NCBI RefSeq assembly: GCF_030652775.1
Contig: NZ_JAUSPS010000078.1
Span: 1-33,379 of the forward strand
Length of the DNA: 33,379 nucleotides
Reading direction: 5' to 3'
Source: Acetobacterium sp.
GTDB taxonomy: Bacteria > Bacillota > Clostridia > Eubacteriales > Eubacteriaceae
The position numbers and the translations under genes were made by a program. Below are positions 22,302 to 30,860 of this stretch, one piece after another. Under the pieces are notes generated by a model. That model was not told the DNA's origin and ran no database searches. It saw only the letters and a list, made by a program, of their open reading frames with translations. The stretch's first letter is position 1. The number at the start of each line of letters is the position of its first letter.

Positions 22302-22474
22302 GACGTGCACAAGGGGACTGCACAAGGGGACGGTTCTTTTGTGTCCTTTATTGAATAAAATGATGACACAAGAAAAACCGTCCCCTGGTGCTCCGAAAAT
22401 AGAGGACACAAGAAAAACCGTCCCCTAGTGCTTCGAAAATAGATGACACAAGAAAAACCGTCCCCTAGTGCTCC
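22302..22474. repeat. REP-like cluster with three tandem 40-bp units
   Basis: One partial and one full forward element (GCACAAGGGGACGGTTC..., 22318-22344) face three reverse elements starting at 22365, 22405 and 22445, exactly 40 bp apart (GACACAAGAAAAACCGTCCC, then CTRGTGCTYCGAAAATAGA). Forward and reverse elements can fold into a large hairpin. This fits a RAYT-related REP array downstream of a gene. Confidence 0.82.
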
Positions 22475-22650
22475 AAAAAGTTACCGCTCAAAACAAAAAA
22501 TTACTGATAACATTAACAATGGGTTAAAAAAAGAAAATATAACCACGAATAGTATCTGTGCTGGACTGTATTTTTTAGATGATAACGAATTCATCGCTCC
22601 GATTATTTGATATAATAATAACGAAATAAATATATTTTCGGAGGTAGAAA

Positions 22651-23748
22651 ATGCAAAAAATAATTATGTCTCCCAGCCGTTATGTTCAAGGTGCCGGAGA
22701 AGTTGGTAAATTACCGGAACATGTCGCAAAATTTGGAACATCAGCACTTGTTTTAATGAGCGGAACCATGATGCGAACCAAAGCAGATGAATTAAAAGCC
22801 AGTTTTCAAGCGGCGGGAATTAAATTTACACCCGAAAAATTTAACGGCGAATGCTCAAAGATCGAAATCGCCCGTCTTCAGGAAATCGTCAAAGCAGAAG
22901 GCTGTGATGTTGTTGTTGGAATCGGTGGGGGAAAAACCCTGGATACGGCTAAAGCGACTGCCCATTATCAAAAACTGCCAGTCGTGATTGCGCCTTCCAT
23001 TGCATCGACGGATGCACCCTGTTCGGCTTTATCGGTGATCTATACCGAAGACGGTGTTTTTGATGAGTATTTAGTACTACCTAAAAATCCTGAAATTGTA
23101 GTAATGGATACCGACATCATTAAAGCTGCTCCGGCCAGACTCTTTGTATCGGGTATGGGCGATGCATTGGCTACCTATTTTGAAGCTCAGGCAACAGTGG
23201 ATTCCAACGGAACCACGATGTCAGGGGCTCACCCAACCCGATCTGCCTTAGCATTAGCACGGTTATGCTATGATATCTTAATCGAAGACGGCTTAAAAGC
23301 CAAGTTGGCAGTTGAAGCGGCAACCTGTACTCCGGCTGTTGAAAATGTTATTGAAGCCAATACCTACCTCAGTGGCGTCGGTTTTGAAAGTGGCGGCCTG
23401 GCTGCCTGCCATGCTATCCATAACGGTTTAACGGTATTACCTGAATGTCACCATATGTATCACGGCGAAAAAGTAGCCTTTGGAACTCTGGTTCAGTTGG
23501 TGATGGAAAACCGATCGCTGGAAGATATTGAAGAAGTTATTGATTTCTGTCTGTCGGTTGGTCTGCCGATTACCCTCGGCGAGCTGGGCTGTGTCGAACC
23601 AACCCCTGAAAAAATCATGGCGGTGGCGGTGGCTGCTGCCGATCCGGGCGAAACCATTCACAATATGCCCTTTGATGTCGATGCCGACACCGTTTATGCC
23701 GCTATTATGGCCGCTGATGCGCTGGGTCGTTTGTATCTCTGTGATTAA
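22651..23748 (+). CDS. gldA: Glycerol dehydrogenase (GldA family)
   Basis: A 365-residue iron/zinc-type alcohol dehydrogenase of the GldA group, oxidising glycerol to dihydroxyacetone with NAD+ (EC 1.1.1.6); related 1,2-diols are possible substrates. The NAD site shows G-I-G-G-G-K-T-L-D-T-A-K (about 89-100) and P-S-I-A-S-T-D-A-P. Metal ligands are recognisable as Asp171 (G-M-G-D-A-L), His254 (A-C-H-A-I-H-N-G-L) and His271 (Y-H-G-E-K-V-A-F-G). GGAGG lies 6 nt before the ATG and a TATAAT box (22611-22616) precedes it. Monocistronic; it converges with the aldo/keto reductase gene on a shared terminator. Confidence 0.93.
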   Translation: MQKIIMSPSRYVQGAGEVGKLPEHVAKFGTSALVLMSGTMMRTKADELKASFQAAGIKFTPEKFNGECSKIEIARLQEIVKAEGCDVVVGIGGGKTLDTAKATAHYQKLPVVIAPSIASTDAPCSALSVIYTEDGVFDEYLVLPKNPEIVVMDTDIIKAAPARLFVSGMGDALATYFEAQATVDSNGTTMSGAHPTRSALALARLCYDILIEDGLKAKLAVEAATCTPAVENVIEANTYLSGVGFESGGLAACHAIHNGLTVLPECHHMYHGEKVAFGTLVQLVMENRSLEDIEEVIDFCLSVGLPITLGELGCVEPTPEKIMAVAVAAADPGETIHNMPFDVDADTVYAAIMAADALGRLYLCD

Positions 23749-23772
23749 CCATAAAATGCTAAAATAAAAATT

Positions 23773-23816
23773 AAAGGCCAGTATCCCAATCGCAAGAAAA
23801 GGATACTGGCCTTTTT
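23773..23816. terminator. Shared terminator between gldA and the convergent reductase gene
   Basis: AAAGGCCAGTATCC (23773-23786) pairs perfectly with GGATACTGGCCTTT (23801-23814), followed by TT on the plus strand and A-rich upstream sequence that gives a T-run on the minus strand. It can serve both converging genes. Confidence 0.88.
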
Positions 23817-23826
23817 AGTTATGATT

Positions 23827-24846
23827 TTAAACCAGTGGGTCAAACAACGCCCGGGTTTTTTTCAGCATCTCCCGGATCGGCAGATCATAGGGACAGCGGG
23901 GTTCGCATTCGCCACATTGGACACAATCCGAGGCGTTGGCAGAAAAACTGCGATAGCGGTCCAGTGCCCATTCCTCCAGATCGTAACGGCGGTAATAACC
24001 CTCGACAATAAACTGCATCGGGATATCAATACCCTGGGGACAGGGAGCGCAATAGCCGCAGCGGCGGCAGAAGGTTTTGCCCAATGCCGTGGCATCGGCT
24101 TCAAGGGTTTGCCGTTCTTCATCAGACAACGGCACAAAATCATTGCCGATCCGGGTGTTTTTCAACACCTGCTTGACCGAATCCATACCGGGAATCAAGA
24201 CCGAAATATTGGGATTTTCGGCTACCCAACGCAGGGCGTAGTTGGCGTGGATAAAGGCTCCGCCGGCCAGTGGTTTCATGATGATGACGCCGACATTTTT
24301 CAGCTTGGCTTTTTCAAAAAGCGGAGCGCCGCGGTTTTCTACTATATTATAAGGAAATTGAATCGTCTCAAATTTTTCGTCATCGAGAGCCCGATCGAGC
24401 ACCTCGTAACTGTGGGAGGTGATGCCGATGTGTTTGATCAATCCCTGTTTTTTACATTCAACCAGCGCTTCATAGCCACCATCAGGACCGATAATGGTTT
24501 CGTAGGCGGCCATGGTTTTAGCGTTATGGAACTGATATAAATCGATGGTATCGGTCTGTAATTCAGTCAGACTGGTTTTAACATCAGCCATGACATCAGG
24601 ATAGGTGAGCTTTGGGGTTTTAGTGGCCAGATAAAAATGTTCCCGACCCCACTGTTTCAAGGCTTCCCCAATCATCTCTTCACTATTGGTGTAAGCTCTG
24701 GCAGTGTCAATGAAATTAACTCCTTCTTCAATAAGATTTTCAACAATTTCGTCGACTTCCCATTGGTTACAGCGTTGAATTGGAATACCACCAAACCCAA
24801 TAAGGGACACTTCTAATCCGGTTTTTCCCAGTATTCGCGTTTCCAT
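23827..24846 (-). CDS. Aldo/keto reductase with C-terminal ferredoxin-like domain
   Basis: A 339-residue protein. Residues 1-260 are an aldo/keto reductase TIM barrel (L-G-K-T-G-L-E-V-S at the start, F-I-D-T-A-R-A-Y with the catalytic Asp/Tyr, the A-T-K-T strand, and the G-M-D-S nucleotide-end region). The C-terminus carries two [4Fe-4S] motifs, C-R-R-C-G-Y-C-A-P-C-P and C-V-Q-C-G-E-C-E-P-R-C-P. This AKR-ferredoxin fusion is common in clostridia and suggests coupling of NAD(P)H or carbonyl chemistry to low-potential electron carriers; the substrate is unknown. AGAGGTG precedes the ATG. The large plus-strand open frame across it is a shadow. Confidence 0.92.
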   Translation of the reverse strand: METRILGKTGLEVSLIGFGGIPIQRCNQWEVDEIVENLIEEGVNFIDTARAYTNSEEMIGEALKQWGREHFYLATKTPKLTYPDVMADVKTSLTELQTDTIDLYQFHNAKTMAAYETIIGPDGGYEALVECKKQGLIKHIGITSHSYEVLDRALDDEKFETIQFPYNIVENRGAPLFEKAKLKNVGVIIMKPLAGGAFIHANYALRWVAENPNISVLIPGMDSVKQVLKNTRIGNDFVPLSDEERQTLEADATALGKTFCRRCGYCAPCPQGIDIPMQFIVEGYYRRYDLEEWALDRYRSFSANASDCVQCGECEPRCPYDLPIREMLKKTRALFDPLV

Positions 24847-24962
24847 TTTACACCTCTTCTTTTCTCAATTTTGCTTATTTTAACATATCAAATAAAAAAA
24901 GTCACCTCTTATGAAGGAAGTGGCTAGAAGATTCGCACAATTTCAACATTCTTTCAGAATGA

Positions 24963-25006
24963 GGGGTGCACATCAATTGACACCCCATTCAATAATGGTG
25001 TAAAAT
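24963..25006 (+). promoter_or_regulatory. Promoter of pgi with a small inverted repeat
   Basis: TTGACA (24977-24982), 18-nt spacer, TAAAAT (25001-25006). GGGGTG (24963-24968) and CACCCC (24981-24986) form an inverted repeat around the -35, a possible operator. An ATG at 25005 overlaps the -10 and is therefore not the pgi start. Confidence 0.75.
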
Positions 25007-25046
25007 GAAAATACATTTAAGTCGTATTAGAAAGAAGGTACTAAAT

Positions 25047-26384
25047 ATGAGTATTCGTTTTGATCTCTCTTATGCAAATATAGACCCCAGTGAATTCGAA
25101 AGTCGGGTTGATCAGTTGGCGAAAGCCAATGATGAATTGATGAATAAAACCGGAGTCGGTAACGATTTTCTTGGTTGGGTTGATTATCCGGTTAAATATG
25201 ATCAGGCGGAATTTGCCCGGATCAAGCAGGCAGCTAAAAAAATCCAGGATCGTTGCGATGCCCTGGTGGTGATTGGCATTGGCGGATCTTATCTGGGCGC
25301 TAAAGCAGTGATATCGGCGCTGACTGGCCCCTTTTATAATGAAGAACCACGATCTGTCCGAAAGGCACCTAAAATATATTTTGCCGGTCAGAATATCAGT
25401 GGAAAATACCTGGAAAATCTGCTGGCTTTACTAAAGGATCAGGAGGTTTGTGTCAATGTCATTTCAAAATCCGGCACTACTACTGAACCGGCCATGGCTT
25501 TTCGCTTTTTTAAAAAATTCCTGGAAGAAAAATATGGAAAAGATGGTGCCAGAGAGCGGATCTTTGTCACAACCGATGCGGCTAAAGGGGCGTTAAAGTT
25601 CATGGCCGATGAAGAAGGCTACGAAACCTTTGTGATTCCTGATGATATCGGGGGACGATACTCGGTTTATACGGCGGTCGGTTTGTTGCCGATTGCCGCA
25701 GCGGGAATTGATATTGATGCCCTGATGGAGGGCGGAAAATCGGGTTATGAGGATTATAACAAACCGAAGTTTGAAAAAAATCCCTGTTTTCAATATGCCC
25801 TGTACCGGAATGTTCTTTACAATCGTGGCAAGAATATTGAGATCTTAGTCGATTACGATCCTTCGCTGGAGTATCTGGCAGAGTGGTGGAAACAATTATT
25901 TGGCGAAAGTGACGGCAAAGACGGCAAGGGTCTCTTTCCAGCCTCGGCTCATTTTTCCACTGATCTCCATTCGCTGGGGCAGATGATTCAGGATGGCCCC
26001 AAAAATCATTTTGAAACGGTGATTGTCATCGAGGACGATCAATCAGTGATCAAAGTGTTCGCAGATGAAAAAAATCTCGAAGGACTGAACTACCTGACCG
26101 GTTGGGAAATCGATGCGGTGAATGAAAAAGCTTTTATGGGCACACTGCTGGCACATGTCGATGGCGGGGTTCCCAATGGCATTATTAAGCTTAAAAAATT
26201 GGATGCCTTCCATATTGGCAAATTGATTTATTTTTTCGAAAAAGCCTGTGGATTAAACGGCTATCTGTTGGGGGTGAATCCCTTTGATCAGCCGGGCGTG
26301 GAAGCGTATAAAAAGAATATGTTTGCGCTGCTTCATAAACCGGGTTTTGAAGACTTGACAGCTGAGCTGGAAGAACGGTTATAG
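25047..26384 (+). CDS. pgi: Glucose-6-phosphate isomerase
   Basis: A 445-residue PGI, interconverting glucose-6-phosphate and fructose-6-phosphate in glycolysis/gluconeogenesis (EC 5.3.1.9). Start ATG 25047 follows AGAAGG by 8 nt and gives the usual Firmicute length. Family motifs: [25 protein letters not shown] (phosphate site), [11 protein letters not shown] (with the conserved Arg), the catalytic Glu in [22 protein letters not shown], and the C-terminal [15 protein letters not shown]. Own promoter, no linked pathway genes. Its 3' end runs directly into a REP-like cluster. Confidence 0.96.
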   Translation: MSIRFDLSYANIDPSEFESRVDQLAKANDELMNKTGVGNDFLGWVDYPVKYDQAEFARIKQAAKKIQDRCDALVVIGIGGSYLGAKAVISALTGPFYNEEPRSVRKAPKIYFAGQNISGKYLENLLALLKDQEVCVNVISKSGTTTEPAMAFRFFKKFLEEKYGKDGARERIFVTTDAAKGALKFMADEEGYETFVIPDDIGGRYSVYTAVGLLPIAAAGIDIDALMEGGKSGYEDYNKPKFEKNPCFQYALYRNVLYNRGKNIEILVDYDPSLEYLAEWWKQLFGESDGKDGKGLFPASAHFSTDLHSLGQMIQDGPKNHFETVIVIEDDQSVIKVFADEKNLEGLNYLTGWEIDAVNEKAFMGTLLAHVDGGVPNGIIKLKKLDAFHIGKLIYFFEKACGLNGYLLGVNPFDQPGVEAYKKNMFALLHKPGFEDLTAELEERL

Positions 26385-26387
26385 CAG

Positions 26388-26570
26388 ACGCACAAGGGGA
26401 CGACGCACAAGGGGACGGTTCTTTTGTGTCCTTTTATGAAGATAACATCGTTGACACAAGACAAACCGTCCCCTTGTGCTTATGCCTACTTTAGTTGACA
26501 CAAGACAAACCATCCTATTGGGATTCTAAATCAGAATTTGATAATTAACACAAGACAAACCGTTACATTT
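26388..26570. repeat. REP-like cluster after pgi, decaying outward
   Basis: Forward: a truncated CGCACAAGGGGACG (26389-26402) and a full element (26405-26430). Reverse: a full GACACAAGACAAACCGTCCC (26453-26479), then GACACAAGACAAACCATCCT (26498) and ACACAAGACAAACCGTTACA (about 26549), each more diverged. Forward and reverse copies can form a hairpin directly after the pgi stop and may act as its 3' end. Same family as 17771 and 22302-22474. Confidence 0.82.
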
Positions 26571-26675
26571 ATGATACAATACTGAAAAAATATAGCATCA
26601 CTCATCGAATACAAATAATCGATTAATGCTCCAGCGGGGCGAAATTGTTGTTAATGTGCTCAGGCGAAAAAAAGA

Positions 26676-26757
26676 ATATTGAATCATCGGGCAAAACTGT
26701 TGCGAAACAGTGACGCAAAGCTATAGGGACTTTTATAAGTTAGCCAGTTACTCAAAT
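26676..26757 (+). promoter_or_regulatory. Cyclic di-GMP-I (GEMM-I) riboswitch
   Basis: CGGGCAAA (26688-26695) leads to the stem ACTGTT/AACAGT with a GCGA (GNRA) tetraloop (26696-26711), then TGACGCAAAGC (26711-26721), a second stem, and AGCCAGTTAC (26742-26751). TATTGA upstream can pair with TCAAATA downstream as the outer stem. The aptamer ends about 15 nt before AGGAGG (26772-26777) of the GGDEF/EAL gene. No intrinsic terminator was seen, so control of translation start is likely. It should give c-di-GMP feedback on an enzyme of c-di-GMP turnover. Confidence 0.92.
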
Positions 26758-26782
26758 AGATTTAATGATTTAGGAGGTATTG

Positions 26783-28291
26783 GTGAAGAAGTATAACGAA
26801 AAAAAGTTTTTAATCCTTAGCTTTGCGTTGTTTTTTTTGGTCATGATAACGGCGCTATTAAACTTTGTTTCTTTTTCCCTGCCTTCGCAAGGGGATACCT
26901 TTCGTTTGGTATTTTATGGACTGGGGTTTACGGGAATCTTTATTATCAGCCTGATCAGTACTTCCGCAGTTGGTGACCTTAAAAAAGAAATCATCAAACT
27001 GAAGCGCCTCCAGGATTTCGATTTTTTGACCGGCTGTCCCAATTGGCTCAAATTTAAAAGAGACTGTGAAAAAATATTTACAACCAATCAGAGCCAGCAT
27101 TATGCGATGGTTATTTTTGATATTGATAAGTTCAAGGCCATCAATGATTTATACGGACATCAGGAGGGTAACGAATTACTCACAGCGATCGCCGAAATTT
27201 TAGAAAAGCATCGTAAAAAAGATGAACTGTTTGCCAGAATGGCCACGGATAATTTCAGCATTCTGATGAAATACCAAAGCTATGGTGAATTTTCCCAGCG
27301 GATGGAAAATTTAATTCGCGAGATCAAAGGGTATTCTCAGAAATTCATCGTCAACATTTCGATGGGTATTTATCTGATCGGGCAAGCGGATGAGTTGGAT
27401 ATCAATACCCTCAGCGATCGGGCAAATATGGCCAAACGATCGATTAAGGACAACTCCCAGGTGAGTTATGCCTTTTATGATGAGTCGATGCGCCAAGTGA
27501 TGATTCTTGAGAATGAGATTGAAAACAGAATGGAAATGGCTCTGCGTAATAATGAGTTTGAAGTTTATCTCCAGCCCAAATATTTATTTTTGGATGAGCA
27601 GGTTATCGGCGCTGAGGCTTTGGTGCGGTGGAATGATCCGGATCGTGGGATTCTGCCCCCCAATGACTTTATTCCCTTATTTGAAAAAAATGGCTTTGTG
27701 AAAAAGATCGACACCTATATGTTTGAAGAAGTGTGTAAGCTGCTAAAAAAATGGAAAATGGAAAAGGATCAACTAACCAAGATGATTATTTCTGTCAATT
27801 TTTCCCGACTCCACCTGGAAAATATGCTGCTACCGGAGGAATTACTGGCAATTACCAGCAAATATCATATTGATCCGAAAATGATTGAAATAGAACTGAC
27901 TGAAGGAACCATTTTCGATAATGATGTTCAGATGGTTGAAATCATGAATCATTTAAAAGATTTTGGTTTTCATATATCCATTGATGATTTCGGCCGGGCT
28001 TATTCATCACTGAACACGCTTAAAAATCTGCCGGCGGATATTTTAAAACTGGATAAGGCTTTTTTTAGCGAATCATCGGACAATGATCGCGGGAAAAAGA
28101 TTATCACGAGCATGTTAAATATGGCCAAGGATCTCGATCTGATTACTGTTGCCGAAGGGGTTGAGACCCAGGAACAGGTCGATTTTCTCAAAGAAAAGGG
28201 CTGTGATATCGCCCAGGGCTTCTTTTATGCCAAGCCCATGAATGTCGTTGAATTCGAAGCATTTGTCAATAAAAAACTGAAATCAGTTTAG
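26783..28291 (+). CDS. Membrane GGDEF-EAL protein, probable c-di-GMP phosphodiesterase
   Basis: A 502-residue protein starting at GTG 26783 (AGGAGG 5 nt upstream; an in-frame TTG at 26780 is too close). Two membrane helices at about 10-30 and 41-62 are followed by a GGDEF domain whose signature is degenerate: R-M-A-T-D-N-F around residue 154 instead of R-x-G-G-D-E-F, so cyclase activity is unlikely. The EAL domain (about 250-500) keeps E278-A-L-V-R-W, E-L-T-E-G, D-D-F-G-R-A-Y-S-S-L, K-L-D-K, A-E-G-V-E-T and A-Q-G-F-F-Y-A-K-P, so hydrolysis of c-di-GMP is expected. The GGDEF-like part may sense GTP. Regulated by the c-di-GMP-I riboswitch upstream and closed by a terminator at its stop. Confidence 0.93.
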   Translation: MKKYNEKKFLILSFALFFLVMITALLNFVSFSLPSQGDTFRLVFYGLGFTGIFIISLISTSAVGDLKKEIIKLKRLQDFDFLTGCPNWLKFKRDCEKIFTTNQSQHYAMVIFDIDKFKAINDLYGHQEGNELLTAIAEILEKHRKKDELFARMATDNFSILMKYQSYGEFSQRMENLIREIKGYSQKFIVNISMGIYLIGQADELDINTLSDRANMAKRSIKDNSQVSYAFYDESMRQVMILENEIENRMEMALRNNEFEVYLQPKYLFLDEQVIGAEALVRWNDPDRGILPPNDFIPLFEKNGFVKKIDTYMFEEVCKLLKKWKMEKDQLTKMIISVNFSRLHLENMLLPEELLAITSKYHIDPKMIEIELTEGTIFDNDVQMVEIMNHLKDFGFHISIDDFGRAYSSLNTLKNLPADILKLDKAFFSESSDNDRGKKIITSMLNMAKDLDLITVAEGVETQEQVDFLKEKGCDIAQGFFYAKPMNVVEFEAFVNKKLKSV

Positions 28292-28309
28292 GCTGATTTC
28301 AGTTTTTTT
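28274..28309 (+). terminator. Terminator overlapping the EAL gene stop
   Basis: AAACTGAAATCAG (28274-28286) pairs with CTGATTTCAGTTT (28293-28305), followed by a run of T. The left arm lies within the last codons of the EAL gene. Confidence 0.88.
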
Positions 28310-28345
28310 AGGGGTTAGGAGCGGGCGGGTACTATCAGAAAGATT

Positions 28346-28804
28346 TTATTCAGGCGTATTTTCAAAATTCAGACCGCCGCAGGTGATGTCGGCAAAAACG
28401 GAAAGAGCCACCGAATTATCGGGATCCACGCAAACCGTATGATCAGCGATACCGCCAAATTTACAGGTGTCAACGATTTTTAATTTAAAGTTATCAGGAA
28501 CGATGATGTTCAGCCCACCATTCATGATGCTGATATCCATGCGATAATCATCTTTGTCGGTGACAACGTCTGAAAAATCAAGCTGCATACCGCCGAAAAA
28601 AGCCCCGATTTTGGTATCCCGCATGGTCTGATCCCGGTAGTCTTTCATTTTTCCGCCATATAGAACCGATTCATCCAGTGAGTCAGGACTTTTATCGAAG
28701 CTGGCTTCAAAATCCTTCCCTTTTTTGATCACACAAGCATGATAAAGAGCCATGCCGGTGGCAACAGCTACGGCAGTTCCGATGAGTATTTTTTTAATTT
28801 TCAT
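28346..28804 (-). CDS. LiaF-like C-terminal (toast-rack) membrane-anchored protein
   Basis: A 152-residue protein with an N-terminal membrane anchor (about 5-24) and a domain resembling the LiaF/DUF2154 C-terminal fold: I-G-A-F-F-G-G-M-Q-L-D-F-S, M-D-I-S-I-M-N-G-G-L-N-I-I-V-P, and V-F-A-D-I-T-C-G-G-L-N-F. In Bacillus LiaF inhibits the LiaSR cell-envelope stress system; no liaSR genes are in this window, so the partner is unknown here. AGGAAGGA precedes the ATG. Monocistronic and convergent with the EAL gene. Confidence 0.75.
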   Translation of the reverse strand: MKIKKILIGTAVAVATGMALYHACVIKKGKDFEASFDKSPDSLDESVLYGGKMKDYRDQTMRDTKIGAFFGGMQLDFSDVVTDKDDYRMDISIMNGGLNIIVPDNFKLKIVDTCKFGGIADHTVCVDPDNSVALSVFADITCGGLNFENTPE

Positions 28805-28920
28805 GGTTTATCCTTCCTGTTCTTTTTTATTTAGTTTAACATGATTTTAAGAATAACCGAATCTTTTTTTGTTTTTTTTCAGAACATCGGCCATTATTTT
28901 AACTTAAAATAAAGATATTA

Positions 28921-28929
28921 TGCTATAAT
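28921..28929 (+). promoter_or_regulatory. Extended -10 promoter of the HD-domain gene
   Basis: TGC-TATAAT with no good -35 box upstream. It lies about 65 nt before the ATG of the HD-domain gene at 28995 and likely serves icd as well. Confidence 0.5.
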
Positions 28930-28994
28930 AATCAAAGCTTGTGTTCAGCACGGCTGAATAAATAACAAAAAATTACAATCAAAGAAAGGTCTCA

Positions 28995-29501
28995 ATGGAA
29001 ACAAAAAAGTATTATAGTGAGTTTGAAACCATTGTTGGCGATATTATTACACACAGTGAATTCCAAAAATTACGAGAAATTGATCACCACGGCAATGGTT
29101 TATATGAACACTCCGTTGCAGTCGGTTATTATTCCTATCGGGTGGCCAGATTTTTAGGCATCGATTATGCATCCATTGCCCGCGGTGCAACGCTCCATGA
29201 TTTTTTTCTGGAATCATGGCATGGTAAGGTAAAAACAGGCAAAGGACTGAATCGGATCAAGGAAATGCATGGCTTTTCCCATCCTAAAACAGCCCTCGAA
29301 AATGCCGAAAAATATTTTGATATCGACCATCGTCAGGCCGACATGATCGTGAAACACATGTTTCCGCTGACAATTGTTCCACCGGCAAACCTGGGAAGCT
29401 GGGTAGTTACTGCAGTGGATAAATTTGTGGCAACCAATGAACTGGTTTTTAAAAACACCCAGCCGATCAAACGGCTTAAAAGTATGATGTCCAGAGCTTA
29501 A
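28995..29501 (+). CDS. HD-domain phosphohydrolase-like protein
   Basis: A 168-residue HD-superfamily protein: L-Y-E-H-S-V-A-V-G-Y-Y-S-Y-R-V-A, then A-T-L-H-D-F-F (the HD pair), H-P-K-T-A-L-E-N-A and I-V-K-H-M-F-P-L, with Asp in A-V-D-K-F. The metal-binding H...HD...D set is present, so metal-dependent phosphohydrolase activity is plausible; the substrate (nucleotide or signalling nucleotide) cannot be told. AAAGAAAGG lies upstream of the ATG. It is 69 nt ahead of the isocitrate dehydrogenase gene on the same strand, and no terminator was seen between them. Confidence 0.85.
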   Translation: METKKYYSEFETIVGDIITHSEFQKLREIDHHGNGLYEHSVAVGYYSYRVARFLGIDYASIARGATLHDFFLESWHGKVKTGKGLNRIKEMHGFSHPKTALENAEKYFDIDHRQADMIVKHMFPLTIVPPANLGSWVVTAVDKFVATNELVFKNTQPIKRLKSMMSRA

Positions 29502-29570
29502 TTGGCAGCTGGTGTTGTCATTAAGTGCTTGCAGATGACACTAATAAATAAATTTGACGGAGGATTTAAC

Positions 29571-30764
29571 TTGATCGAAGAACAAATTGAACGAGCAAAA
29601 GCTCATTTTGGAGAGCTGATTAAAGAACAATTGACACGCATCGAAAAAATGAAGGTCCAAAAAGATTTTACCGATTTTAAAACCAAAGATAAAATTATTG
29701 TCGGCATTGTTGGTGGCGATGGCATTGGTCCATTTATCACTTCAGAAGCCCAACGAGTTTTAGAATTTTTATTGGCTGACGATGTTAAAACCGGCAGGAT
29801 TGTCTTTAAAATTATTGACGGTCTGACCATTGAAAATCGTGCCGCATGTGGAAAAGCTATTCCTGATGACGTTTTAGCAGAACTGAAAACGTGCGATGTA
29901 ATCTTAAAAGGACCGACAACAACCCCCCGAGAAGGCGATCCATGGCCAAATATCGAAAGTGCCAATGTGGCGATGCGCCGTGAACTGGACTTATTTGCCA
30001 ATGTTCGTCCGGTTTCGGTTCCTGAGAAGAATATCGACTGGACTTTCTATCGGGAAAACACCGAAGGTGCTTATGCTGTTGGCAGCAAGGGTATCCATGT
30101 CAATGATGATTTAGCCATTGACTTTACCATCACCACCCAGGACGGATCAGAGCGAATTATCAAGGCCGCCTTCGATTTTGCCGAAAAATCAGGAAAAAAC
30201 AAGGTCACGGTTGTTACCAAAGCCAATGTTATCAAAACAACGGACGGCAAATTTTTAGATACCGCCAAAGCGATTGCTAAAAATTATCCCACGGTCGAAA
30301 TGGATGACTGGTATATTGATATTATGACCGCCAAACTGGTCGATGAAAAACGACGTAGTCAGTTTAAGGTAATGGTCTTACCGAATCTTTATGGTGATAT
30401 CTTAACCGATGAAGCCGCTGAGTTTCAGGGCGGCGTCGGTACTGCCGGTTCAGCCAACATCGGCAAACAATATGCGATGTTTGAAGCCATCCATGGGTCA
30501 GCGCCCAGAATGGTGGAAGAAGGTCGTGGACAATATGCCGATCCCTGTAGTATTATTCGTGCGGCGGGGATGTTGCTCGTCCATATTGGTTATAATGAAA
30601 AAGCTGAACAGCTTCAAAAAGCCTTGGATGTTTGCGGTTTGTATGAGAAAAAGTTAGTGCTTACTGGCCGGGAAACCGGAGCAACCGGTTCTGAATATGC
30701 CAATTACGTGATGGAAACCTTGTCCAACCCTAACCTGGATACGGTTTACGCAAAATTTATATAG
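29571..30764 (+). CDS. icd: Isocitrate dehydrogenase (isocitrate/isopropylmalate family)
   Basis: A 397-residue beta-decarboxylating dehydrogenase. TTG 29571 is the likely start because GGAGG (29559-29563) lies 7 nt upstream; the open frame continues further up without a ribosome site. A helical N-terminal extension (1-35) precedes V-G-I-V-G-G-D-G-I-G-P. Substrate-side motifs: E-S-A-N-V-A-M-R-R-E-L-D-L-F-A-N-V-R-P, F-Y-R-E-N-T-E-G-A-Y, and the metal site in L-Y-G-D-I-L-T-D-E-A-A. E-A-I-H-G-S-A-P-R contacts the coenzyme. The S-x-N and R-R-E pattern fits isocitrate rather than isopropylmalate, and there are no leu genes nearby. It would make 2-oxoglutarate for glutamate synthesis. Coenzyme preference was not decided. 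Confidence 0.9.
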   Translation: MIEEQIERAKAHFGELIKEQLTRIEKMKVQKDFTDFKTKDKIIVGIVGGDGIGPFITSEAQRVLEFLLADDVKTGRIVFKIIDGLTIENRAACGKAIPDDVLAELKTCDVILKGPTTTPREGDPWPNIESANVAMRRELDLFANVRPVSVPEKNIDWTFYRENTEGAYAVGSKGIHVNDDLAIDFTITTQDGSERIIKAAFDFAEKSGKNKVTVVTKANVIKTTDGKFLDTAKAIAKNYPTVEMDDWYIDIMTAKLVDEKRRSQFKVMVLPNLYGDILTDEAAEFQGGVGTAGSANIGKQYAMFEAIHGSAPRMVEEGRGQYADPCSIIRAAGMLLVHIGYNEKAEQLQKALDVCGLYEKKLVLTGRETGATGSEYANYVMETLSNPNLDTVYAKFI

Positions 30765-30772
30765 TTGATGAG

Positions 30773-30799
30773 GGGCGTCTTTTAAGACGCCCTTTTTTT
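30773..30799 (+). terminator. Terminator after icd
   Basis: GGGCGTCTT (30773-30781) pairs with AAGACGCCC (30784-30792), followed by seven T. Confidence 0.93.
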
Positions 30800-30860
30800 G
30801 TAGCTTATTTGTACTTAATAAAAATCAAGAATCAAAAATCATATTGTTTAGGAGGCTATT

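Noticed and set aside
22302..22474. CRISPR array
   Set aside because: The spacer-like parts are conserved between units, only three units exist, an inverted copy is present, and no cas genes are near. A REP-like array fits better.
23821..24540. Long plus-strand open frame (239 codons)
   Set aside because: Shadow of the aldo/keto reductase gene on the other strand; no ribosome site and no recognisable motif, while the minus-strand frame has full family signatures.
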